From NCBI RefSeq assembly GCF_900176385.1, contig NZ_FWXN01000003.1:274300-338299 (forward strand): a stretch of 64,000 nt of DNA, read 5' to 3'. The notes below the pieces were generated by a model. The model saw nothing but the letters and a program-made list of their open reading frames with translations, was not told the origin of the DNA and did not search any database. Position numbers and translations under genes: made by a program. This stretch comes from Janibacter indicus. GTDB taxonomy: Bacteria > Actinomycetota > Actinomycetes > Actinomycetales > Dermatophilaceae. This document shows, piece by piece, positions 23,855-31,915 of this stretch. The stretch's first letter is position 1; each line of letters opens with the position of its first letter.

Positions 23855-25357
23855 TCAGCGCCCCTGGACCTCGGCGATCCAGGCCTCGACCTCGTCGGCG
23901 GTGTGCGGCCAGTCGCCGGAGAGGTTGCGGCAGCCGTCCTCGGTGACGACGACGTCGTCCTCGAGGCGCACGCCGATGCCGCGGAATCGCTCGGGCACCT
24001 TGAGGTCGTCGGCCTTGAAGTAGATGCCCGGCTCGACGGTGAGGACCATGCCCGGCTGCAGCTCGGCGTCCATGTACTCCTCGCGGGTCGCCAGGGCGCA
24101 GTCGTGCACGTCGATGCCGAGGTGGTGGCTCGTGCCGTGCACCATCCAGCGGCGGTGGTACTGGCCGTGCTCGGTGTCGAGGGTGTCCTCGACCGAGACG
24201 CCCTCGGGCAGCAGGCCCCACGCGTGCAGGTGCTCGGCGACGACGCGGATCGCCGCGGCGTGGACGTCGGAGAACTTGTTGCCCGGCTTGACCGCGGCGA
24301 TGCCGGCGGCCTGCGCGGCGGCGACGGCCTCGTGGACCTCGCGCTGGGTGGGGGAGAAGGTGCCGCTCACCGGGAGCGTGCGCGTGATGTCGGCGGTGAA
24401 GAGGGAGTCGAGCTCGACCCCGGCGTCGAGGAGGATGAGGTCGCCGTCCTTGACCTCGCCGTCGTTCTTGATCCAGTGCAGCGTGTTGGCGTGGTCGCCG
24501 GAGGCGCAGATCGAGTCGTAGCCGACGCCATTGCCCTGGTGGCGGGCGTGCAGGCCGAAGGTGCCCTCGACCCAGCGCTCGCCGCGGCCGCGCTCGGGCA
24601 GGCCGGGCAGCTCGCGGATGACCGCCTCGAAGCCGACGCGCGTCGCGTCGACGGCCTGCTGCATCTGGTCGAGCTCCCAGTCGTCCTTGATCATCCGCAG
24701 GTGCGACAGGTCGTGGGCGAGCGCGGCATCGGCCTCGGCGAGCGTCTCGGTGTCGGCGCCGGCCTGGCCACGCACCGTGTCGAGGCGGGCGGCGAGGTCG
24801 CGGTCGGCGTCGCGCACGAGGCGCACGGTGACCTGACCGGCGTCCTTGCCGACGGCGTCCTCGAGCTGGTCGACGTGCCGGCCGACGAGGCCCAGCTCGG
24901 CCTCGATGTCCTCGATCGACGGGCGCGCGCCGACCCAGAACTCGCCGTAGCGGGCGTCGCCGAAGAACTCCTCGGAGTCGCGCGGCGCGAGCGGGCGGAA
25001 GTACAGGCTCGCCTCGTGGCCGGCCTGCTCGTCGGGCCCGCCGAGCGGCTCCATGACGAGGACGGCGTCCGGCTCGCGGTCGGCGCCGAGGCCGGTGAGG
25101 TGGGCGAAGGCGGAGTGCGGGCGGAAGACGTAGTCGCAGTCGTTGCTGCGGACCTTGAGCCCGCCGGCGGGGACGACGAGGCGCTCACCCTCGTGGGCTG
25201 CGGAGACGGTGGCGCGACGCTCGGCGGCCCGCTGGGCCGCCTCGGTGAGCGACGGGCGCTCGCCCGAGCGCGGGGCCCAGTCCTGCGCGACGAAGGCCCG
25301 GAACTCGTCGGTCGTCGGCCGCTTGCGGTTGTCTGCCTGCTGCTGCTCCTCGCTCAT
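23855..25357 (-). CDS. pepP: Xaa-Pro aminopeptidase (M24B)
   Basis: A 500-residue dimetal peptidase removing N-terminal residues before proline. The N-terminal creatinase-like domain (about 45-220) is followed by the pita-bread domain with all five metal ligands in order: LLDAGVE (Asp), TADITRT (Asp), GTSHHLGIDVHD (His), TVEPGIYF (Glu) and VRLEDDVVV (Glu). The length and N-terminal extension match actinobacterial PepP. It is probably monocistronic. The downstream end is 27 bases from the flanking repeat of the DUF559 gene. Confidence 0.93.
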   Translation of the reverse strand: MSEEQQQADNRKRPTTDEFRAFVAQDWAPRSGERPSLTEAAQRAAERRATVSAAHEGERLVVPAGGLKVRSNDCDYVFRPHSAFAHLTGLGADREPDAVLVMEPLGGPDEQAGHEASLYFRPLAPRDSEEFFGDARYGEFWVGARPSIEDIEAELGLVGRHVDQLEDAVGKDAGQVTVRLVRDADRDLAARLDTVRGQAGADTETLAEADAALAHDLSHLRMIKDDWELDQMQQAVDATRVGFEAVIRELPGLPERGRGERWVEGTFGLHARHQGNGVGYDSICASGDHANTLHWIKNDGEVKDGDLILLDAGVELDSLFTADITRTLPVSGTFSPTQREVHEAVAAAQAAGIAAVKPGNKFSDVHAAAIRVVAEHLHAWGLLPEGVSVEDTLDTEHGQYHRRWMVHGTSHHLGIDVHDCALATREEYMDAELQPGMVLTVEPGIYFKADDLKVPERFRGIGVRLEDDVVVTEDGCRNLSGDWPHTADEVEAWIAEVQGR

Positions 25358-25389
25358 CGCCCCATCGTCTCACCTCGTGGATCGTCGTC

Positions 25390-26658
25390 TCAGTCGGGCG
25401 AAGGGAGTGCCCCTCGCCTGCCCGGGTCGGCCAGCGCCGCCACCTGCTCCTCGAGGTGGCGGCGCTGGGCGGGTGCCGTCGTGAGGCTGATCGCCCGCTG
25501 CCACGCCGTGCGGGCCTCGTCCGCGCGTCCGAGCAGCGCGAGCAGGTGCCCTCGCGCGGCCCACTCCGGCTGGAAGGCCGGCCGCACGGGCTCGAGGGCG
25601 TCGAGCAGGTCGAGTCCCGCCTGCGGGCCCACGCCCTCGGCCGTGACGACCGCGTGCGAGACCCGTGCACCTCGCGTTGGGGCGAGGGCCAGGAGCATCT
25701 CGTGGAGACGACGCAGAGCGGACCAGTCCGTGCGGCCGGTGCGCCGGCGTGCGCAGTGCACGGCCTGGATCGCGGCCTCGACCTGGAAGCGGCCGAGCTC
25801 GCCGAGCGCGTGACCGGCCCGCAGGTGCTCCTCGCCGCGCGCGATGAGGTCCGGGTCCCACAGCCTGGGGTCCTGCTCGGCGAGGGGGACGAAGCCGTCG
25901 CGGCCTCCTCGGGCGGGCAGCCGCGAGGCGGAGAGGGCCACGAGGGCGGCGAGCCCGTGGGCCTCGGCGTCGTGGGGTGCGAGGCGGGTGAGCAGCTCGG
26001 AGAGGTGCAGTGCCTCGCCGACGAGGTCGGAGACCGGCTCGGGGTCGGAGCTGGCCCACTCGATGGCGTGCACCCCGTGCACCGCCTCCCGGATCGCCGC
26101 CATCCGCTCGGGCAGCACGTCCGAGCCGGGCACCTCGACGGGGATGCCGCGCTCGCGGATGCGGCGCTTGGCGCGCACGAGCCGTGAGGCCATGGTCGTC
26201 GTCGGGACGGACATCGCGCGGCCGATCTGTTCCGCGGTGCACCCGAGCACGACGCCCAGCATGAGCGGGGTGCGCACTCCCGGGTCGATCGCGGGGTGCG
26301 CGCAGGCGGCCATCAGGGCGAGACGGTGGTCGGGCAGGGCGTCGGGGTCGACGTCCTCGAGCAGGGCGGGTGAGTGCCGGTCCGGCTCGAGCTCGACGGA
26401 GGTCCGGTGGGAGGCGGAGCGCCACCGGTCCCGTTGCCGGTTGCGGGCGACCGTCAGCAGCCACGCCTCCGGCCGGTCAGGGATGCCGTCCTCCGGCCAG
26501 CGGCGCAGTGCGCGCTCCAGGGCGTCGCCGAGGGCGTCCTCCGCCGCGGCGATGTCGCCGTCGGCGGCGGCGAGGAGGGCGACGAGCCGGCCGTAGCCGG
26601 TGCGGGCGACCTCGGCCGCCCGCACCGCCGCGTCAGCCCGCGGGGACCCAGGTGCCAT
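25390..26658 (-). CDS. ECF42-type sigma factor with C-terminal extension
   Basis: A 422-residue sigma factor of the long ECF type. Region 2 (about 10-75: ARTGYGRLVALLAAADGDIAAAEDALGDALERALRRWPEDGIPDRPEAWLLTVARNRQRDRWR) and region 4 (about 110-170: LGVVLGCTAEQIGRAMSVPTTTMASRLVRAKRRIRE) are followed by about 240 residues of helical, TPR-like C-terminal domain (ALVALSASRLPARGG...IQAVHC...WSALRRLHEMLLAL). In characterised ECF42 members that extension controls activity and no anti-sigma exists. It overlaps its DGPF/YCII partner gene by 26 bases, the diagnostic ECF42 neighbourhood. Confidence 0.87.
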   Translation of the reverse strand: MAPGSPRADAAVRAAEVARTGYGRLVALLAAADGDIAAAEDALGDALERALRRWPEDGIPDRPEAWLLTVARNRQRDRWRSASHRTSVELEPDRHSPALLEDVDPDALPDHRLALMAACAHPAIDPGVRTPLMLGVVLGCTAEQIGRAMSVPTTTMASRLVRAKRRIRERGIPVEVPGSDVLPERMAAIREAVHGVHAIEWASSDPEPVSDLVGEALHLSELLTRLAPHDAEAHGLAALVALSASRLPARGGRDGFVPLAEQDPRLWDPDLIARGEEHLRAGHALGELGRFQVEAAIQAVHCARRRTGRTDWSALRRLHEMLLALAPTRGARVSHAVVTAEGVGPQAGLDLLDALEPVRPAFQPEWAARGHLLALLGRADEARTAWQRAISLTTAPAQRRHLEEQVAALADPGRRGALPSPD

Positions 26659-27010
26659 CGACGACGGAGACGGCGCTCGGCCGGACCTCGACGGTGCCGT
26701 AGGAGGTGACGGGGTGCCGCTCCGCCCAGGCCAGAGCGGCATCCAGGTCGGGCACGTCGAGGACGAAGACGCCGGCGAGCGCCTCCTTGGTGTCGGCGAA
26801 GGGTCCGTCCTGGATCTCGACCTTGCCGTGTCGCCGGGTCACCGTCGTGGTCATGTCGGCGGGACGCAGCATCTCGGCGGCGACGAGCACACCGGCCGCG
26901 TGCAGCGCGGCGGCGTAGTCGCCCATGAGGCCCTGCATCTCGGCCATCGCTTCCTGGGAGACCTGCCCCTGGGCGGGCTCGGGGGCGCTGATGACGAGTG
27001 TGTAGCGCAT
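26633..27010 (-). CDS. DGPF-domain (YCII-related) protein
   Basis: A 125-residue dimeric alpha/beta-barrel protein with the eponymous motif in KVEIQDGPFADTKEALAGVFVLDVPDLDAALAWAERHP. These proteins are the conserved partners and usual targets of ECF42 sigma factors. Their biochemical activity is unknown, although the fold resembles YciI and some monooxygenases. The next gene downstream on this strand is the sigma gene, which starts inside its last codons. It is divergent from the enoyl-CoA hydratase. Confidence 0.87.
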   Translation of the reverse strand: MRYTLVISAPEPAQGQVSQEAMAEMQGLMGDYAAALHAAGVLVAAEMLRPADMTTTVTRRHGKVEIQDGPFADTKEALAGVFVLDVPDLDAALAWAERHPVTSYGTVEVRPSAVSVVDGTWVPAG

Positions 27011-27038
27011 GATCGATCCTCTCGTTGACGCGGTCACG

Positions 27039-27066
27039 TGTCGACCGCTGCACCCTGATGACGATC
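27039..27066 (+). promoter_or_regulatory. Candidate ECF42-type promoter facing the enoyl-CoA hydratase
   Basis: TGTCGA (27039-27044), a 17-base spacer, then CGATC (27062-27066). This matches the TGTCGA / CGA-TC pattern reported for ECF42 promoters, as I recall it. It points toward the gene at 27139 and not toward the DGPF operon. Confidence 0.35.
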
Positions 27067-27138
27067 GTGCCCCGGCCGGATCGGCGGCTCTGCGCACACT
27101 TCTCTGTCAGCCTCCGGGCCGGCTGGTTGGATGGGCCC

Positions 27139-27924
27139 ATGATCGACACCCCGCTCATCCGCATCGACCGGCACGAGTCCGGCGTCGTCGAGGTCGTCCT
27201 CGACCGCCCCGAGGCGATGAACGCCGTCTCCACGCAGATGGCCACCGCGCTCACCGCGGCCGGCGCCTCCCTCGCCGAGGACACCTCGGTGCGCGCGGTG
27301 GTGCTCACCTCGAGCCACGACAAGGCCTTCTGCGTCGGTGCCGACCTCAAGGAGCGCAACGGCTTCACCGACGAGCAGCTGCGCGCCCAGCGCCCCGGCA
27401 ACCGCCTCGCCTACCGCGCCATGCTCGACCTGCCCGTCCCGACGATCGCCGCGGTCGACGGCTATGCCATGGGCGGTGGCTGCGAGCTGGCCCTGGCCTG
27501 CGACCTCATCGTCGCCGGCCCGCGGGCGCTCTTCGCGCTGCCGGAGGTCTCCGTCGGGGTCATCCCCGGGGGCGGGGGCACCCAGCTGATGACCCGCCGC
27601 ATCGGCTGGTCGCGGGCCGCCGACCTGATCTTCACCGCCCGCCGCATCGACGCCGAGGAGGCGCTGCGCCTCGGCCTGGCCGACCGCTTCGTCGACGACG
27701 CGAAGGGGGAGGCCCTCGCACTGGCGAGCACGATCGCGAAGCACTCCCCGGTCGGGGTGCGCAATGCCAAGGCCGCGATGCGCGGCGGCCTCGACGTGGG
27801 CCTCGACGAGGGGCTCGACCTCGAGGACGCCCGCTGGCACGACACCGCCTTCAGCGCCGACCGGGCGGAGGGCGTGCGCGCCTTCGCCGAGAAGCGCACG
27901 CCCGAGTGGCCCGGGCTGGGCTGA
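27139..27924 (+). CDS. Enoyl-CoA hydratase/isomerase family protein
   Basis: A 261-residue crotonase-fold enzyme. Oxyanion-hole regions are seen in KAFCVGADLKER (about 64-75) and DGYAMGGGCELALACDLIVA (about 106-125). EVSVGVIPGGGGTQLMTRRIG follows, with Gly-rich residues where some family members place a second catalytic Glu. It probably hydrates an enoyl-CoA in fatty-acid or branched-chain acid breakdown. It is divergent from the DGPF/sigma operon. A truncated paralogue lies at 19.9 kb. Confidence 0.85.
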   Translation: MIDTPLIRIDRHESGVVEVVLDRPEAMNAVSTQMATALTAAGASLAEDTSVRAVVLTSSHDKAFCVGADLKERNGFTDEQLRAQRPGNRLAYRAMLDLPVPTIAAVDGYAMGGGCELALACDLIVAGPRALFALPEVSVGVIPGGGGTQLMTRRIGWSRAADLIFTARRIDAEEALRLGLADRFVDDAKGEALALASTIAKHSPVGVRNAKAAMRGGLDVGLDEGLDLEDARWHDTAFSADRAEGVRAFAEKRTPEWPGLG

Positions 27925-27951
27925 GCACGCGTCGGCGCCCCGGTCGGTGAC

Positions 27952-28475
27952 CTAGGGCGCGCTGGCCTCGCGCTCCTGCCCGTCCGAGGTCCACGTCAGC
28001 CGGTCGACCCGGCTCGTCACGTCATCGGGGTCGGTCGTCACGACGAGCACCCACAGGTCGCTGCCGGGCGGTGACGCGACCGGGAGTCGACGAGGTCGTC
28101 CTCGTCGTCACCGGCGAAGCCGCGCACGCCGGAGGGCTCGCCGCGGACCACCGCGTAGGTGAGGTAGCCGCCCGCACCGTCGCCGAGCACCATGACGTCG
28201 GCGAGCTCGACGGTGCCGGACCGCACGCTCGTCGTCGACGCGGGCGGGGTCTCGGCCGGACCGAGGGTCGTCGCCGAGACGATGCCCAGGCCCCGCAGGA
28301 GGGCCGCCGCCGCGCCAGCCGTGACGGCGGCGAGTGGGCGCCGCGGGACCACCCGACGGCCCCGGCGCAGGGCGTCGTCGAGGTCGGGGGAGAGGTCGGG
28401 CACGTCCGCCGAGTGCAGGGCCGTCGCCAGCGCCGCTTCGAGGTCGTTGTGGTCGTCGTACCAGGTCTGGCTCAC
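27952..28475 (-). pseudogene. Frameshifted partner of the small sigma gene, anti-sigma-like layout
   Basis: From GTG 28475 the frame reads SQTWYDDHNDLEAALATALHSADVPDLSPDLDDALRRGRR, an Ala-rich hydrophobic stretch (PLAAVTAGAAAALLRGLGIV), then VELADVMVLGDGAGGYLTYAVVRG, and stops early at 28038. Just before that stop the other frame continues sensibly (ASPPGSDLWVLVVTTDPDDVTSRVDRLTWTSDGQEREASAP) to a TAG at 27952. One base appears to be missing near 28083 in a C/G run. The gene starts in a GTGA overlap with the sigma gene stop, a layout typical of sigma/anti-sigma pairs. Confidence 0.6.
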
Positions 28476-28750
28476 GACAGGCCCTCCTTCGGGGTCTCGA
28501 GATGGGTGCGCAGCCTGGCCATGCCGCGGTAGGCAGCGCTCCTGACCGCGCCGACGGAGATGCCGAGCACCTCCCCGCGCCGGACCCGGGGCCAGGCGAC
28601 GTAGAGCTTGACCAGGGTCGCCTGCACGAGCTCCTCGGCGGCGTGCACGTCGCCGGTGAGGAACCACGCGGTCCGGACGAGCGCCGGCGACGCCGATGTG
28701 ACGAAGGCGGTGTACCCGTCGTCACGCTCCCGGTCGTCGAACCACCCCAC
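28472..28750 (-). pseudogene. SigE-family (SigM/SCO-type) sigma factor with internal deletion
   Basis: The 92-residue frame joins sigma region 2 (DDGYTAFVTSASPALVRTAWFLTGDVHAAEELVQATLVKLYVAWPRVRRGE) directly to the end of region 4 (VLGISVGAVRSAAYRGMARLRTHLE). Members of this family are about 160-170 residues long. The missing 70-80 residues hold the rest of region 2, the linker and the first helix of region 4, so the product cannot be a normal sigma factor. The deletion is in frame. The adjacent partner gene is frameshifted, so the pair looks decayed. Confidence 0.65.
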
Positions 28751-28857
28751 CTGCGTCGCCCCTTCGTCGGTCTCGTGCCCTGCTGCTCATGACCCCTCTG
28801 CTGATCAACACGTGCGAAGGGGGCGGCAGGTTGCCTCGGGCTGTCGGCCCGAGGTCA

Positions 28858-28863
28858 TAGGGT
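28858..28863 (+). promoter_or_regulatory. -10 box (leaderless) of the PHP gene
   Basis: TAGGGT with 6 bases before the GTG at 28870. Confidence 0.6.
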
Positions 28864-28869
28864 GCATAT

Positions 28870-29712
28870 GTGATCGACCTGCACACCCACAGCTCCCGCA
28901 GTGACGGCACCGACGCGCCCGCCGAGCTGGTGGCCCAGGCGGCGCAGGCCGGGCTGGGCACGCTGGCGATCACCGACCACGACACGACGGCCGGATGGGA
29001 GGAGGCGGCCGAGGCCGCCCGGCGGCACGGTGTCGCCCTCGTGCGGGGCGCCGAGCTGTCGACGCGTCACCGCTGGCGCTCGGTCCACCTGCTCGCCTAC
29101 CTCTTCGACCCGACCGACGCGGCCCTCCTCGCCGAGATGGCCCGCATGCGCGACGACCGGGTGCCGCGCCTGCAGCGCATCGTCGACCGGATGGCGGCCG
29201 ACGGCTTCGACGTCACGTGGGCCGACGTCATGGCGCAGGTCGAGGAGGGCGCCTCGCTCGGTCGCCCCCACCTGGCCGATGCGCTCGTGGCCAAGGGGAT
29301 CGCGGCCCACCGCAACGAGGTCTTCGACCAGTGGCTGCACAACGGCTCCGCCTACTACGAGCCCCACTACGCGGTCGAGACCGTCGAGGCCGTGCGGCTC
29401 GTGCGCGCCGCCGGTGGGGTGCCGGTCGTCGCGCACCCCTTTGCCACCAAGCGCCAGCGCTCGCTCGACGGCGACGACGTGGCCGAGCTCGTCGAGGCCG
29501 GCCTGGCCGGCATCGAGGTCGACCACCGCGACCACGACAACCCGGGGCGGGCCCTTGCCCGCGAGCTCGCCGACCGCCACGACCTCGTGCCTACCGGCAG
29601 CAGCGACTTCCACGGCGACGGCAAGACCAACCGCCTCGGCGAAAACACCACGGCGCCGGAGTCCCTCGCCCGCATCGAGGCGCTCGCGACCGGCGTGCCG
29701 GTGCTGCGGTGA
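28870..29712 (+). CDS. PHP-domain phosphoesterase
   Basis: A 280-residue metal-dependent phosphoesterase. Motif 1 is DLHTHSSRSDG, motif 2 is AITDHDT, and a later GVPVVAHPF plus SSDFHGDGK complete the trinuclear metal site. The closest known functions are 5'-3' RNase AM and 3',5'-nucleoside bisphosphate phosphatase, the usual annotation of this length class. The start codon GTG has no Shine-Dalgarno but TAGGGT 6 bases upstream. It overlaps the DUF2252 gene by 4 bases, so they form an operon. Confidence 0.87.
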   Translation: MIDLHTHSSRSDGTDAPAELVAQAAQAGLGTLAITDHDTTAGWEEAAEAARRHGVALVRGAELSTRHRWRSVHLLAYLFDPTDAALLAEMARMRDDRVPRLQRIVDRMAADGFDVTWADVMAQVEEGASLGRPHLADALVAKGIAAHRNEVFDQWLHNGSAYYEPHYAVETVEAVRLVRAAGGVPVVAHPFATKRQRSLDGDDVAELVEAGLAGIEVDHRDHDNPGRALARELADRHDLVPTGSSDFHGDGKTNRLGENTTAPESLARIEALATGVPVLR

Positions 29713-31049
29713 CCAGCTCGCCGGGCAGCGCCGCAGGCGAGGACGAGCGCCGGCAGCACGTCGTCGAGACGCTCGAGGCGGCCTTCGCCGACCTCATGGC
29801 GGCCTCGCCCGACGCCTTCCGGGTGAAGTTCCGCAAGATGGCCGACTCTCCCTTCGCCTTCTACCGGGGCAGCGCCTGCCTCTTCCACCGCGACATGGTC
29901 GACCTCGACGAGCCGTGGGCCGACGAGCGGACCTCGCGCATGTGGATCCACGGCGACCTCCACCCCGAAAACTTCGGCACCTACGTCAACTCCCACGGCG
30001 AGCTCGTCTTCGACGTCAATGACTACGACGAGGCCTACGTCGGACCCTTCACCTGGGACCTGCGGCGCTTCGTCGCCGGTCTGGCGGTCATGGGCTGGCG
30101 CAAGGCCCTGCCCGAGCAGGCGGTGCGCGACCTCGCGGCCACCTACCTGCGCAGCTACCTCGAGCTCGTCCAGGAGTTCGTCGACGGTGCCGACGACACC
30201 GAGTTCGCGCTGCGGCTGGGCAACACCGACGGCGCGGTCCACGCGACGATCCAGCGGGCCCGACGCAACAGCCGCGCCGGGATGCTCGACGCGATGAGCG
30301 AGGTGACCGACGAGGGGCGGGTCTTCACCGACGGGGTCGGCGTGCGGCGCCTCGACGACGCCGAGCGCGAGCAGGTCCTCGAGGCCTACGGTCGATACCT
30401 CGAGACGATCCCCGAGGCCAAGCGCGCCGAGCACGAGACCTTCTACGAGGTCAAGGACGTCGTCGGGCGGTCCGGCTTCGGCATCGGCAGCGCCGGGCTG
30501 CCCGCCTACAGCCTGCTCATCGAGGGCTACAACGAAGCCCACGAAAATGACGTCGTCCTGTCGATGAAGCAGGCCAACCGCCCCGCGCTCGCCGACGTCG
30601 TCGACCTGCCGCGGGCTCGCGAGCTCTTCGCCCACGAGGGCGAGCGGACCGTCGTCAGCCAGCGTGCGCTGCAGGTGCACGCCGACCCGCTCCTCGGCTA
30701 CACGACCGTCGACGGGGTCGGCTACGTCGTCGACGAGGTCTCGCCCTACGAGATCGACCTGTCGTGGGTCGACCTGCACGAGCCGGTCGACATCGAGCCG
30801 GTCGTCGTGGCCCTCGGGCGGGCGACGGCCAAGATCCACTGCGTCTCCGACGCCGACAGCGACCACACGGTCGTCGACTTCCACACCGAGGCAGCCATCG
30901 CCGAGGCGGTGGCGGGTCACGAGGAGGAGTTCGTCGAGCAGCTCGTCGACTTCGCGATCGACTACGCCGACCGGGTCCGGGCTGACCACGCACTCTTCGT
31001 CAGCGCCTTCCGCGAAGGGCGCATCGGCGCGGTCGACGCCGTGCGGTGA
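29709..31049 (+). CDS. DUF2252 family protein (kinase-like fold)
   Basis: A 446-residue member of DUF2252, common in actinobacteria and uncharacterised. The family resembles aminoglycoside phosphotransferase-like kinases. HGDLHPENFGTYVNSHGELVFDVNDYDEAYVGPFTWDLRR (about 83-122) reads like the catalytic loop (HGDxHxxN) plus the metal-binding DxD of that fold, and both Asp residues are intact. KFRKMADSPFAFYRG near the N-terminus is also typical. It is translationally coupled to the PHP gene. The substrate is unknown. Confidence 0.83.
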   Translation: MTSSPGSAAGEDERRQHVVETLEAAFADLMAASPDAFRVKFRKMADSPFAFYRGSACLFHRDMVDLDEPWADERTSRMWIHGDLHPENFGTYVNSHGELVFDVNDYDEAYVGPFTWDLRRFVAGLAVMGWRKALPEQAVRDLAATYLRSYLELVQEFVDGADDTEFALRLGNTDGAVHATIQRARRNSRAGMLDAMSEVTDEGRVFTDGVGVRRLDDAEREQVLEAYGRYLETIPEAKRAEHETFYEVKDVVGRSGFGIGSAGLPAYSLLIEGYNEAHENDVVLSMKQANRPALADVVDLPRARELFAHEGERTVVSQRALQVHADPLLGYTTVDGVGYVVDEVSPYEIDLSWVDLHEPVDIEPVVVALGRATAKIHCVSDADSDHTVVDFHTEAAIAEAVAGHEEEFVEQLVDFAIDYADRVRADHALFVSAFREGRIGAVDAVR

Positions 31050-31138
31050 CGTGACCGGCGCCGCGGGGTGGCGTGCCCCCCGCCGGGCGCTGACCTGAGA
31101 GGATGGCGGCGCATCCCGACGGACGGAAGGGCCCACAC

Positions 31139-31912
31139 GTGGCACGCGCGAAGAAGGCGGCGATCATCGCGGTCGCCAACCAGAAGGGGGGCGTCGCCAA
31201 GACGACGTCCGTGGCCTCGATCGGTGCCGCGATGGCCGAGCTCGGCCGGCGGGTCCTCCTCGTCGACCTCGACCCGCAGGCAAGCCTGACCTTCAGCCTC
31301 GGCATCGACCCCGACGCGGTCGAGCTCTCGGTCAACGAGGTCGTCCTCGGCCAGGCCGAGATCGGCGACGCGATCCTCGAGGCGAGCGACGGCATCGACC
31401 TGCTGCCCTCGACGATCGAGCTCGCCGGCTCCGAGGCCCAGCTGCTCACCCGCCCCGGGCGCGAGTTCGTCCTCCAGTCGGTGCTCGAGGACGTGCGCGG
31501 CGACTACGACGTCATCCTCCTCGACTGCAGCCCCAGCCTGGGGGTGCTCACCCTCTCGGCGCTCACCGCGGCGACCGGCCTGATCATCCCGATGCAGGCA
31601 GAGATGCTCAGCCACCGCGGCGTCGGCCAGCTCCTCGACACGGTCAAGGACGTCAAGCGCCTGCTCAACAAGAAGCTCAAGACCATCGGCATCCTCCCGA
31701 CGATGTACGACGGCCGCTCCAACCACTCCCGCGAGGTCCTCGAGGACCTCGGCACCCGCTACAAGCTGCCGGTGCTCTCGCCGCCGATCCCGCGCACGGT
31801 GCGCTTCGCCGAGGCGCCCGCCGCCGGTCGCTCGATCCTCGACACCGCCCGCTCCAGCAAGGGCGCGACCGCCTACCGCGAGGTCACCGAAGCCATCCTC
31901 GCGGCGATCTGA
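31139..31912 (+). CDS. ParA/Soj-family ATPase (orphan)
   Basis: A 257-residue P-loop ATPase with deviant Walker A (ANQKGGVAKTTS), switch I/A' region (LLVDLDPQASLT) and Walker B-like DVILLDCSPSLG. It binds DNA or polar proteins and positions cargo. There is no parB gene or visible parS site nearby, so this is not the chromosome-segregation pair. It corresponds to mycobacterial Rv3213c, also near rhlE. The GTG at 31139 with GGAAGG upstream was preferred over the ATG at 31103, which would add 12 non-conserved residues. The next gene starts 3 bases downstream. Confidence 0.85.
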   Translation: MARAKKAAIIAVANQKGGVAKTTSVASIGAAMAELGRRVLLVDLDPQASLTFSLGIDPDAVELSVNEVVLGQAEIGDAILEASDGIDLLPSTIELAGSEAQLLTRPGREFVLQSVLEDVRGDYDVILLDCSPSLGVLTLSALTAATGLIIPMQAEMLSHRGVGQLLDTVKDVKRLLNKKLKTIGILPTMYDGRSNHSREVLEDLGTRYKLPVLSPPIPRTVRFAEAPAAGRSILDTARSSKGATAYREVTEAILAAI

Positions 31913-31915
31913 GCC

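Noticed and set aside
31139..31912. Chromosome partition locus or origin near ParA
   Set aside because: No parB, no recognisable parS (TGTTTCACGTGAAACA-like) and no DnaA-box cluster are visible. It is an orphan ParA.
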